From G963665405 sp963665405 (GTDB lineage: Bacteria; Chloroflexota; Dehalococcoidia; Lucifugimonadales; G963665405), in the NCBI GenBank assembly GCA_963665405.2, contig CAXXUH010000004.1:372001-436000 (forward strand): DNA of 64,000 nucleotides, in the 5' to 3' direction. Positions 15,962 to 23,837 of this stretch are shown here, in pieces. The notes beneath the pieces are model-generated. The model was not told the origin of the DNA and ran no database searches. It saw nothing but the letters and a program-made list of their open reading frames with translations. The position numbers and the translations under genes are program-made. Every line of letters starts with the position of its first letter. The first letter of the stretch is position 1.

Positions 15962-15990
15962 TTGACGGTCTCATAGCTCGGCTCTATACT
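15962..15990 (+). promoter_or_regulatory. sigma-70-type promoter of dnaN
   Basis: TTGACG (15962-15967), a 17-base spacer and TATACT (15985-15990), 28 bases before the dnaN start. AGGGAGG precedes the ATG. Confidence 0.8.
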
Positions 15991-16017
15991 ACCGGAAGTA
16001 TCTAGGGAGGGTAGGGC

Positions 16018-17151
16018 ATGAGGCTTTCTTGCCTGCAAGAGAACCTGAGCCGGGGACTGTCGGTCGTAGGCAGGGCCGTCGCTACGCGTACCACGCTGCC
16101 GATCACCCAAAACGTGCTGATGTCGACCGACCAGTCTCGACTGAAACTCGTCGCCACGAACCTGGAGATCGCTATAACGACGTGGCTGGGGGCACAGGTG
16201 GAGGAGGAAGGCTCGATCACCGTTCCGGCTCGTCTCCTGACGGAGTTCGTGAGCTCCCTGCCGCAGGAGAGGATAGACATCTCGTCCACTCCTCAGGGTC
16301 TGGGCCTCGCCTTGCAGTGCGCGCGGTTCGAGGCGAACATCAACGGCACCGATGCTGCAGACTTCCCTCCCATCCCGACGGTCGAGTCCGGGGCCATCGG
16401 TAAGGTGGACACCCAGCAGCTCCGCGATGCCATTACCCATGTGGCCTTTGCCGCCGCAACAGAGGACTCACGCCCCGTATTAACAGGAGTCAAGGTAGAG
16501 ATATCCGGGAGCGAGTTCACGTTCGCCGCCGCCGACGGGTTCAGGCTATCGGTGTACCGAGGCACACTCCTCGAGCCGATGTCGGAAGACGTCAGCTTCA
16601 TCATTCCCGCGAAGGCGCTTCACGAGGTCAACCGCCTGCTGGGATCTCAGGACGGGACCGTCGAATTCACGGTCACGCCGTCCAAGAGCCAGGCGCTGTT
16701 CCGCCTCGAAAACGTCGAGGCAGTGTCCCAGCTCATCCAGGGAGCGTTCCCCAACTACTCCCAGCTCATCCCACAGTCGTTTGAAACGAGGACAGTCGTC
16801 GACCTCGAGGCGTTCCAGCGAGCCACCCGGGCTGCCTCCATCTTCGCGCGGGACGGGTCGGGAATCATACGGCTCCAGGTCACGGGCGAATCCAACGGTT
16901 CGGCCGGCAAGCTGTCGATCTCCTCGCGAGCCGAGGAACTGGGTGACAACCAAGGTGAGATCGACGCCAAGGTGGAGGGCGGCGAAGCCAAGATCGCCTT
17001 CAACAGCAAATACCTCGCCGAGGTACTTGAGGTGCTCGGAAAGGGAGAGGTTGCGCTGGAGACCACGACTCCTGCAAGCCCCGGAGTGCTGAGACTTCTC
17101 TCCAACGACGCCTATGTGCACGTCGTCATGCCGATGTTCGTCCAGTGGTGA
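16018..17151 (+). CDS. dnaN: DNA polymerase III beta sliding clamp
   Basis: 377 residues, the usual length for the three-domain beta clamp. Signature segments include MRLSCLQENLSRGLSVVGRA at the start, LPITQNVLMSTDQSRLKLVATNLEI in domain I, DAADFPPIPTVE, AFAAATEDSRPVLTGVKVE in domain II, FAAADGFRLSVYR, and the C-terminal VHVVMPMFVQW that completes the partner-binding cleft. The protein forms a ring on DNA and tethers replicative and translesion polymerases, probably including the DnaE2 encoded at 35195. It has its own promoter and terminator and is not next to dnaA, so this is not an origin region. Confidence 0.95.
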   Translation: MRLSCLQENLSRGLSVVGRAVATRTTLPITQNVLMSTDQSRLKLVATNLEIAITTWLGAQVEEEGSITVPARLLTEFVSSLPQERIDISSTPQGLGLALQCARFEANINGTDAADFPPIPTVESGAIGKVDTQQLRDAITHVAFAAATEDSRPVLTGVKVEISGSEFTFAAADGFRLSVYRGTLLEPMSEDVSFIIPAKALHEVNRLLGSQDGTVEFTVTPSKSQALFRLENVEAVSQLIQGAFPNYSQLIPQSFETRTVVDLEAFQRATRAASIFARDGSGIIRLQVTGESNGSAGKLSISSRAEELGDNQGEIDAKVEGGEAKIAFNSKYLAEVLEVLGKGEVALETTTPASPGVLRLLSNDAYVHVVMPMFVQW

Positions 17152-17194
17152 CAAACTCCCGTTCAGGGTAACAATCTCTCTGTAGCCTCAGCGA

Positions 17195-17223
17195 AGCCCT
17201 CGACAAGCGCGAGGGCTTTTCTC
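17195..17223 (+). terminator. rho-independent terminator of dnaN
   Basis: AGCCCTCG (17195-17202) and CGAGGGCT (17210-17217) form an 8-bp GC-rich stem followed by TTTTCTCTT, 44 bases after the dnaN stop. Confidence 0.85.
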
Positions 17224-17332
17224 TTCTGGCTCCTCGGCCCCATGGGCGACTCAGTTTCAGAGCCTACGCCTTCAGGCCGCGGATCCCCAGAAAGGCCGCG
17301 GGGGGTACCCTGGCGACCGGGGAGAGGCGTGC

Positions 17333-17653
17333 CTACTGGAGTATTGACAGGGCCGTAGGCTGGATGCGGGTCACGATGGTCCGGTCTCTGTCCAGCATCT
17401 GGGTCACCCTCGGGGCGACGTCGTTCTTCCAGTGGTCTGTCTCGTAGACGGCCGCGTACAGCCGCTTCCGGTCCTCTTCGCTCTCGAAGCGGCGGACCCA
17501 GACGTACAGGTCGTCCTCTTCCTCGCCCACAAAGCTACCGGCGATCACCATTCCCTTGGACACCTGGAAGGGGATGATCTCCTTCTCCATATAGTCGACC
17601 CAGTTGTCGCGCTGGCCCGGCAGGGTCCGGTACTGCCTTAGCTCGTAGAACAC
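17333..17653 (-). CDS. NIPSNAP family protein
   Basis: 106 residues. The opening MFYELRQYRTLPGQRDNWVDYMEKEIIPFQ and the middle FVGEEEDDLYVWVRRFESEEDRKRLYAAVYET are characteristic of the NIPSNAP ferredoxin-like (dimeric alpha-beta barrel) fold. Bacterial members are small cytoplasmic proteins of unknown biochemical role, often near catabolic genes. It is downstream of the cupredoxin genes on the same strand, about 200 bases away, and may or may not be co-transcribed. Confidence 0.85.
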   Translation of the reverse strand: MFYELRQYRTLPGQRDNWVDYMEKEIIPFQVSKGMVIAGSFVGEEEDDLYVWVRRFESEEDRKRLYAAVYETDHWKNDVAPRVTQMLDRDRTIVTRIQPTALSILQ

Positions 17654-17859
17654 GGTCTCCTCCTCGATCGTTTCGTGGGCTGGACAACGTCGCTGGCCGG
17701 CTGCGTCGACCGGAGAGCGTCGGGCCGGTATATCCTACCTGCTGCCTCGGAGCGGCGCCAGCCTCGCCGCCCGGATCAGGCAGGGGTCGGGGGAACGAGC
17801 ACCGCCGGTCGAGGGGGGTCGGCATCAATCGACAAGGGAGTTGTCCGTTAGCTCGTTCG

Positions 17860-18621
17860 CTAGGTGGGCCCTCGAATCGACCGGCGTATGACGAGATAGC
17901 CGCCGAGTAGCAGGAACGCCAGCCCGGCGGCGAGGGCCATTCGTACGGCGCGGCCAACTGCCAAATCACCGACGCTCGGATTCTCAGGAGCGGCATCAGG
18001 CGTTGGTGTTGGCGGGAGAGGTGTGGGTGTGGATGGCCTTGGCGTACCCTCCGCGGGGTCAGCTGCCGTCGTGGGCGTAGGCGTCGGTGGCTTGGGAGTC
18101 GCTGTGGGCGTTCGGGTGGCCGTCGGAGTGGCTGTCGGCGTAGGGGTGACACCCTGGGTTGGGACCGGTGTAGGAGTCGCCGGTGGCGTCGGTACTGGCG
18201 TAGGTGTATCGGCGGGTGTGGGTGTGGCGGTAGGGGTGGGCGTCGGAGGTGGGGCGGTCACCACGACCGTCCCGATCATCCCGAGTTCCGCATGTCCCGG
18301 CACAGCACATATGTAGAAGAACGTGCCCGGGCTATCGAACTTGGTTGAGAACGAGCCACCAGGGGCTACAAGCCCGCTATTCCAGACCTCGTCGCCTATC
18401 CCAGTAGTCGTATGGTCAGTTGACCCGGCGAAGTCCCACCGCACCGTGTCCCCGGCCGTAATTGTTACCGGCTCTGGCGAGAAGAAGAACTCATCGACCG
18501 TGACGATTGTAGTTGCTCCGTGCGTCGTGGCGGGATTCGTGAGCAGCGCGGCGACCACCAGCGCGAGCGCGGCCCCTAGCCACAGGAGTCTATGAGGCCG
18601 CCGCTCCGGAATCTTGAACAA
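17860..18621 (-). CDS. exported cupredoxin with Pro/Thr stalk and C-terminal membrane anchor
   Basis: 253 residues from TTG 18621 (the paralogue at 19446 uses ATG at the same place). An N-terminal signal (LGAALALVVAALL) leads to a plastocyanin-like domain, VDEFFFSPEPVTITAGDTVRWDF, with copper ligands His in STDHTTTG and Cys, His and Met in CAVPGHAELGM. Residues 125-205 are a TPTP-type low-complexity stalk, then a transmembrane helix (MALAAGLAFLLLGGYLVI) and a short basic tail. The layout puts the copper domain outside the cell on a stalk, a probable electron carrier. Its redox partner is unknown. It is a tandem paralogue of 18772-19446. Confidence 0.8.
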   Translation of the reverse strand: MFKIPERRPHRLLWLGAALALVVAALLTNPATTHGATTIVTVDEFFFSPEPVTITAGDTVRWDFAGSTDHTTTGIGDEVWNSGLVAPGGSFSTKFDSPGTFFYICAVPGHAELGMIGTVVVTAPPPTPTPTATPTPADTPTPVPTPPATPTPVPTQGVTPTPTATPTATRTPTATPKPPTPTPTTAADPAEGTPRPSTPTPLPPTPTPDAAPENPSVGDLAVGRAVRMALAAGLAFLLLGGYLVIRRSIRGPT

Positions 18622-18771
18622 TCCTCTGCCCCAACGATCGATCTCATCTTCGATACGGGTTGGGGATCATCGGCGGATCAGCCATTGAAGCATTCGTCGC
18701 CCGATGGCACCTGCCCTCGATCTCCAGGTCCCGGCGCGAAGCCGCGGTACGATGATTGCTGAAGACGACCC

Positions 18772-19446
18772 TCATGGAACTACGGTGACGGTCGCGGCCA
18801 TGAAGGTATGGATGCTGCAAAAGTAGGGGAAGTCGCCCACCTCCTCGAATGTGAACGAGAACTCCTGGTTGGTATTCAGGTTGAAGCTGTCCCAGATCCC
18901 ATCCGCGGTGGGCGACACCCCGGACGTGCTCGTATGAGGGAAGGCGCCCCTGTTGACCCAGTCAACCCTGGTTCCGACCTCGATGGTCAGGTTCTCCAAG
19001 GTGAAGTCGACTATGTCCGAGACAACGGTTACGGGGGAAGCTCCCGTATCGACAGCACCGGAGGCGGTACATTCTCCGCCCTCGACTGCCAGGGTGCTCT
19101 GCACTTCGACAACACCTATGACAGGGATCGGGAACGAGAAGCTTATGGTGATCGGCGGGAGAGTCGGAAGATCGATCGACCACAACGGGATTGTGTTGCC
19201 GAGGAGGACGACCGACGTGGACCACGTGGATGGCTCGTCCGCTCCCACGACGAAGGTCCACGTTGTAACGCCATCGGCGAAGCTGAGGTCCACGGCCAAG
19301 GTGCATGTGCTCGAGGGTGTGGGCGCAGCAGGTTGCGCAGTCACCACAACAGTCCCGACCGTCGTGAGCAGCGCGCCGACTACCAGCGCCAGGCCCGCTA
19401 CTCGCCACCTGAGTTTATGAAGCGGCCGTTTCGGAGTCTTGAACAT
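18772..19446 (-). CDS. exported cupredoxin-domain protein, paralogue of the preceding gene
   Basis: 224 residues from ATG 19446 (a TTG at 19458 is in frame). The signal region MFKTPKRPLHKLRWRVAG plus LALVVGALL resembles that of 17860-18621, and the upstream DNA of the two genes is also alike (CCCCAACGATCG, then TTCGATACG, GGATCA and TTGAAGC), so they arose by tandem duplication. The middle 100 residues are an unrecognised beta-rich insert. The last 80 form a cupredoxin-like domain with His in AFPHTSTSG and FCSIHTFM as C-x2-H and Met ligands. No C-terminal membrane helix or Pro/Thr stalk remains, so the protein is probably secreted or membrane-held by its N-terminus. Confidence 0.75.
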   Translation of the reverse strand: MFKTPKRPLHKLRWRVAGLALVVGALLTTVGTVVVTAQPAAPTPSSTCTLAVDLSFADGVTTWTFVVGADEPSTWSTSVVLLGNTIPLWSIDLPTLPPITISFSFPIPVIGVVEVQSTLAVEGGECTASGAVDTGASPVTVVSDIVDFTLENLTIEVGTRVDWVNRGAFPHTSTSGVSPTADGIWDSFNLNTNQEFSFTFEEVGDFPYFCSIHTFMAATVTVVP

Positions 19447-19690
19447 CCTTTGCCCCAACGATCGCTCTTCTTCGATACGTACCTCACCTTCGATACGTGT
19501 GGGGGATCATCAACGGATCATCCGTTGAAGCGTTCACTGCCTTCTACATCCTCTGGGGATGGTAATATCTCTCGGAATGACGACGGTCAGCCACCTTAGA
19601 AGGAGACAAATCAGCATGCCGAGGCGTCCTCCCGTGCCTCAGCAGAGCCTGGAAGCAATATGTCACGTGACAGGAACCGGAGGCCCGTAG

Positions 19691-20155
19691 ATGCCGAATG
19701 TTGACGTCTCTTCGGAGATCGTAATCGCGCGTCCCCGCGACCTGGTGGCAGGATACTCCGGGAATCCAGACAACGTGCCAGAGTGGTACGTCAACATCAA
19801 ATCCATCGAATGGAAGACGTCGCCGCCCGCAGTCGTCGGCTCGCAGATCGCGTTCGTCGCTCACTTCCTCGGGCGTCGCCTGGAGTACACGTACGAAATC
19901 GTGGAGCTGGTGGCAGGAGAACGCCTGGTAATGCGGACCGCGCAAGGCCCGTTTCCCATGGAGACGACCTACACGTGGGAAGCGATCGACGAGTCGTCGA
20001 CACGCATGACTCTGCGAAATCGTGGGCGCCCGTCGGGATTCTCGGTCTTGATGGCACCGATCATGTCGTTCATGATGCGGCGGGCCAACCGCAAAGACCT
20101 GGCGCTCCTCAAACAGCTGCTTGAGGACGAATGCGAGGACGAGTCGAAGTCGTGA
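19691..20155 (+). CDS. SRPBCC family protein
   Basis: 154 residues with the polyketide-cyclase/START-like fold. VDVSSEIVIARPRDLVAGY and PDNVPEWYVNIKSIEWK match the N-terminal strand-helix block, and YTWEAIDESSTRMTLRNRG is the conserved penultimate strand. The C-terminal helix (RANRKDLALLKQLLED) is typical. Ligand unknown. It lies 24 bases upstream of the GMC oxidoreductase on the same strand and may be in the same transcript. Confidence 0.8.
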   Translation: MPNVDVSSEIVIARPRDLVAGYSGNPDNVPEWYVNIKSIEWKTSPPAVVGSQIAFVAHFLGRRLEYTYEIVELVAGERLVMRTAQGPFPMETTYTWEAIDESSTRMTLRNRGRPSGFSVLMAPIMSFMMRRANRKDLALLKQLLEDECEDESKS

Positions 20156-20179
20156 CTGCACGGTCGTCTACTGCATCCC

Positions 20180-21790
20180 TTGTCCACCCCTGATCCCGTT
20201 GACGTCCTCGTAATCGGAGCCGGGGCCACCGGCGCCGCCTTCTCCTGGCGCGTCGCCAACGCTGGCATCCGGGTCCTATGCCTTGAACAGGGCGGCTGGG
20301 TCAAGCCCGAATCGTCTCCCGCCCTGCTCGACGACTGGGAGCTTCACGGCCAGAGGGCGTGGCACATCGATGCGAACGTCCGCCGGCTCCCCGGCGACTA
20401 CCCCGTCAACTCCGACGAGTCGGATGTCTCAGCCGCCATGTACAACGCCGTGGGGGGCAGTACCATCCTCTGGAGCGCCCATTTCCCGCGCTTCCACCCG
20501 TCCGACTTCCGCGTCCGTAGTCTTGACGGCGTCGCCGACGACTGGCCGCTCTCCTATACCGACCTCGAACCCTACTTCGACCTCAACGACACCGTCATGG
20601 GCGTCGCGGGCATCCAGGGCGACCCGGCCTACCCGCCGAAGTCACCTCGACAGACTCCGCCGTTGCCTCTGGGAAGACCCGGCGAGCTTCTCGCCCGCGC
20701 CTTCGACACCCTTGGATGGCACTGGTGGCCGTCCGACACCGCGATCGTCACCGCCGACTACGACGGACGCCGAGCGTGCAACAACTGCGGCCCGTGCGGC
20801 CTCGGATGCGCCCGCCGCGCCAGGGCCAGCGCCGACGTCACCTACTGGCCCAAGGCCATCGCAGCTGGCGCTCGATTACTGACCCGCGCCCGCGTTTGTG
20901 AGATCACTCTGGACGCCTCCGGCCGTGCCGACGGGGTCCTCTACCACGAGGCCGACGGCAGCCTCCACCACCAGCGGGCGAAGGCCGTCGTCCTCGCTGC
21001 CAACGGCATCGGCACGCCCCGGCTGCTCCTCAACTCCACGTCGCCGCGCTTCCCCGACGGCCTCGCCAATTCGAGCGGCCTCGTCGGAAAGAACTTCATG
21101 CTGCACCCCTATGCCGTCGCGACGGGAATCTTCGACCAGCCCACCGACGGCCACAAGGGCCCTATCGGCTGCGCCATCGTCAGTCAGGAGTTCTACGAGA
21201 CGGACGCCTCCCGCGGCTTCCTGCGCGGCTACATCATGCAAGTCGCCCGCAGCGGCGGCCCGCTCTTCACCGCTCTGGGCGGTACCGGCGAGCCGCCCGT
21301 TCCCTGGGGAAGCAGCCATCACGCCGAGTTCGCTCGCCGCTTCGGAAAGAAGGTCTCCATTGCGGTAATCGGCGAAGACCTGCCCGAGCCGGGCAACCGG
21401 GTCGAGCTGGACCCGGCGATGACGGACTCCGACGGCATCCCGTCGCCCAAGCTGTTCTACCGCCTCGGCGACAACAGCCGTAAGATGATGGCCCACGGCA
21501 TCGCCCGCTCGTCCGAGGCCCTGCGAGCCGCCGGCGCGGTTGACGTCCTGACCACACCTCTGCTCTCCGTCTCCGGCTGGCACCTGATGGGCACCGCCCG
21601 CATGGGCGAGAACCCCGAGACGTCCGTGGTCGATCCCTGGGGGAGCGCCCACGACGTGCCCAACCTCTACATAGTGGACGGCTCCATCTTCGTCACCGGA
21701 GGCGGCGTGAACCCCACCTCCACCATGCAGGCACTGGCCCTCCGCATCGCCGACCGCTTCATCCAGACCGCCAGAGGCGCTGCACCGTGA
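20180..21790 (+). CDS. GMC-family FAD-dependent oxidoreductase
   Basis: 536 residues from TTG 20180. The FAD-binding GxGxxG is at residues 13-18 (VDVLVIGAGATGAAF) with the acidic ribose-binding EQGG about 25 residues later. ARMGENPETSVVDPWG and NLYIVDGSIFVTGGGVNPT.. are the C-terminal GMC signature, where GWHLMGTARMG supplies the catalytic histidine region. An internal CNNCGPCGLGC cluster resembles the cysteine motif of gluconate/sorbosone-type dehydrogenases. It overlaps a small-subunit gene by four bases (GTGA), so the pair probably forms a membrane-linked alcohol or sugar-acid dehydrogenase. The substrate is unknown. Confidence 0.88.
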   Translation: MSTPDPVDVLVIGAGATGAAFSWRVANAGIRVLCLEQGGWVKPESSPALLDDWELHGQRAWHIDANVRRLPGDYPVNSDESDVSAAMYNAVGGSTILWSAHFPRFHPSDFRVRSLDGVADDWPLSYTDLEPYFDLNDTVMGVAGIQGDPAYPPKSPRQTPPLPLGRPGELLARAFDTLGWHWWPSDTAIVTADYDGRRACNNCGPCGLGCARRARASADVTYWPKAIAAGARLLTRARVCEITLDASGRADGVLYHEADGSLHHQRAKAVVLAANGIGTPRLLLNSTSPRFPDGLANSSGLVGKNFMLHPYAVATGIFDQPTDGHKGPIGCAIVSQEFYETDASRGFLRGYIMQVARSGGPLFTALGGTGEPPVPWGSSHHAEFARRFGKKVSIAVIGEDLPEPGNRVELDPAMTDSDGIPSPKLFYRLGDNSRKMMAHGIARSSEALRAAGAVDVLTTPLLSVSGWHLMGTARMGENPETSVVDPWGSAHDVPNLYIVDGSIFVTGGGVNPTSTMQALALRIADRFIQTARGAAP

Positions 21791-22236
21791 AAGGACGTCG
21801 CATGAGTGGAAACGCTACGCGAGTATCGGCTGCACGGCAGAGGCTTGTCGGCGCCGTGCTCGACACGCTGATCCCCTCCGGCAACGGACTGCCTCCAGCC
21901 GCCGACATCGCCCTCGACTTCATCCTGAACGAGGCCCACGTCTCGCCCGACTTCGCCTCCCATGTCGAGGCCATCCTCTCCCATCTCGCGGACTTCACGA
22001 ACCTCGACGCCACCCAGCGGGAGGCCGCCCTGCAGCAGGCGCAGCAGCACGAGCCGAAAGCCCTCGCCGACCTTCTCCGCCTCACCTACGCCGCCTACTA
22101 CACCGACCCGAGCGTCCTCGACATCCTCGGATGGGAGCGCCGCCCGCCGCAGCCTCTCGGCCACACCCTTGCTCCGTTCGACCCGTCCCTGCTCGAAGGC
22201 CCGAGACGTCGCGGAAAGGTCTGGCGCGACGCCTGA
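21787..22236 (+). CDS. gluconate 2-dehydrogenase subunit 3-like protein
   Basis: 149 residues from GTG 21787, which overlaps the GMC stop; ATG 21802 with AAAGGA upstream is an equally good start. RQRLVGAVLDTLIPSGNGLPPAADI is the family's characteristic start (LxAVxDTLIPxDxxPGA). This small subunit accompanies GMC dehydrogenases and usually helps export or assembly. I see no clear twin-arginine signal at its N-terminus. Its position directly after the GMC gene supports a two-subunit enzyme. Confidence 0.8.
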   Translation: MKGRRMSGNATRVSAARQRLVGAVLDTLIPSGNGLPPAADIALDFILNEAHVSPDFASHVEAILSHLADFTNLDATQREAALQQAQQHEPKALADLLRLTYAAYYTDPSVLDILGWERRPPQPLGHTLAPFDPSLLEGPRRRGKVWRDA

Positions 22237-22599
22237 ACGTCCGCCTCGGCTCTTGTGAGTGCCGTCGCCGGCGGGTGCACGAGGGATCGACGTCCAGGGA
22301 GTGTCGGCCGCTCTTGGCCGCTACCGTTCTCGAGTCTCAGCCTCGGTCCGGGCGCTTCCGACGACGGTCTTTTCAAAGTCTGATACTGGGCCATCCAGCA
22401 AGTGGTTACACTGGTGCGGCTTTCCTGAGGTAGGGGCGCACAGGGCGCGCGACAGGCCCCGGCCGGGGGTTCGGAAGGGGCAGAGCTTGGGGTGCCCCAA
22501 TCCATTGGACGGGTGGGTGGGAATTTAAGAGGGCACCCCATCGGGGAAGGTACGGGGGAGTAGGGGGAAAATGAAAAGGCCCTCGGTTCAGACGGGGGC
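22237..22599. other. intergenic stretch with a degenerate hairpin repeat
   Basis: No credible gene. 22465-22500 is a degenerate copy of the dispersed hairpin repeat: a GGGGGTTC lead, a broken first stem, and the intact second stem TTGGGG-TG-CCCCAA (22487-22500). A G-rich tract (GGGTGGGTGGGAA) follows, as after the copies at 41860 and 46202. Confidence 0.5.
22465..22500. repeat. dispersed double-hairpin repeat, degenerate copy
   Basis: Closest to the copy at 46202-46243. Only the second hairpin is intact. Confidence 0.45.
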
Positions 22600-23517
22600 T
22601 CAGATGGTAGACTCGGCGTCCGCATAGCGGAGCGCCTGCTCCGGCAGATCGACGCCCACCTGCTCACCGAACGCGGCCAGAAGCTGCGAGGTAACCGCTC
22701 CTGGTCTCCCGTCGCCGACGGTCCGGCCGTCTGTCCTGGTGATGGGGAGGACGAAGAAGGGTGTCGACGAGAGGAACACCTCGTCCGCGGTGTACAGGTC
22801 GTAGGGCTGGAGGTCCTCCTCGACCACGGTGACGCCTAGCTGAGAGGCCAGCTCCATTACCGCCGCCCGCGTTACGCCGTGTAAAACGTTTCGGCCCGGC
22901 GGTGTCCTTAGCGTGCCGCCCGACACCAGAAAGACGTTGGAGCCGGAGCCTTCGGACAGGTTCCCGGCGGTGTCCAGCATCACGGGCCAGGCGTCGACGT
23001 CTACATCTCGGGCCTCCACGTCGGCCAGGTTCAGATGCATCCGGCTCGTGTGTTTGAGCTTCGGCTCCAGCGTCTCGGGCGGGTGGTTGCGGGTGCGCGG
23101 GGTCACAAGGTGGGCTCCGGAATCGTAGAAGCGAGCAAATGAGCCGAATGGTACCTGTGCGCAGAAGACGATGACGGTTGGCCGGGCATCCAATGTCCGC
23201 CAGCCACCTATCCCCCGGGTCGCCCCAAACCAGACGCTCCAGTCTCCAACCTCACCACGGAGATCCTCGTTGCGGCGCACACACTCTGTCCCGATGGCCT
23301 CGACCTCGCTCGCGGTAAGACCGGGGTCTATTCGTACATATTTCAGCGACCGAAAGAAACGCTCCACATGATCGCAGAGCCTGTACGGACGGCCTCCGAA
23401 GGTACGGAAGAGGTCGAACACGGCATCCCCGAGATAGAAGCCGCGGTCGCCGAGGTTGACCGAAACCTCGCTGCGGGCCATCCACTGTCCGTTGTAGTAG
23501 GCGAACGTATCGCTCAT
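22600..23517 (-). CDS. class IV aminotransferase (branched-chain/D-amino acid type), copy 1
   Basis: 305 residues of PLP fold IV. Conserved features: YYNGQWMARSEVSVNLGDRGFYLGDAVFD (start of the family), HVERFFRSLKY, LKHTSRMHLN with PLP lysine near residue 155, GNLSEGSGSNVFLV (cofactor-phosphate loop) and PPGRNVLHGVTRAAVMELA. The family includes branched-chain and D-amino-acid aminotransferases and aminodeoxychorismate lyase; no residue here settles the substrate. The first 30 codons lie in the 222-bp direct repeat (23431-23652). The paralogue at 27108-28036 once lay directly upstream, so the two were a tandem pair, now split by an inserted NHL gene. Confidence 0.88.
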   Translation of the reverse strand: MSDTFAYYNGQWMARSEVSVNLGDRGFYLGDAVFDLFRTFGGRPYRLCDHVERFFRSLKYVRIDPGLTASEVEAIGTECVRRNEDLRGEVGDWSVWFGATRGIGGWRTLDARPTVIVFCAQVPFGSFARFYDSGAHLVTPRTRNHPPETLEPKLKHTSRMHLNLADVEARDVDVDAWPVMLDTAGNLSEGSGSNVFLVSGGTLRTPPGRNVLHGVTRAAVMELASQLGVTVVEEDLQPYDLYTADEVFLSSTPFFVLPITRTDGRTVGDGRPGAVTSQLLAAFGEQVGVDLPEQALRYADAESTI

Positions 23518-23652
23518 TGCTGATGACGCTTTTGGCGTTGAGTCCGGCGGTGGGTGGTCAATTCGACCGGCGCGCCTTTTCAGGACAGGATCGCCCGGCC
23601 CTCCTGTTTCTTGGCGAAACGTTCCGCCTGGTCCACGATGTCCAGTCCCACC
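23431..23652. repeat. 222-bp direct repeat, left copy
   Basis: Matches 26959-27180 with one mismatch (23640 G, 27168 A). It contains the first codons of aminotransferase copy 1, the intergenic spacer and the last codons of aminotransferase copy 2 (ending QEGRAILS). Confidence 0.9.
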
Positions 23653-23807
23653 AGGTGGACCACCTCGGTGTCCGGTCTGGCCGTCGTCGCGATCTCGGCG
23701 GTGGCCCCGACTGCCACGATCTCGCCGTCCCTCACCGCGAGGGCCTCCTGCCGACGGTTCATGGAATCCCTCGTGAGGACCGTGCCGCCGAGCATCACCA
23801 GGTCCAT
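23580..23807 (-). pseudogene. amidohydrolase N-terminus fused to an aminotransferase tail
   Basis: The 75-codon frame is chimeric. Residues 1-51 (MDLVMLGGTVLTRDSMNRRQ, then ALAVRDGEIVAVGATAEI) are the first beta-sandwich segment of an amidohydrolase. From VGLDIVDQAERFAKKQEG to the end it equals the C-terminus of aminotransferase copy 2. The switch falls exactly where the 222-bp repeat begins (23652), so the frame is a product of the rearrangement and the amidohydrolase gene is truncated, its metal-binding HxH region lost. It lies 31 bases downstream of the NHL gene on the same strand. Confidence 0.75.
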
Positions 23808-23837
23808 GGGCGACTCCTCACACTCCGTCTCCCAAGC

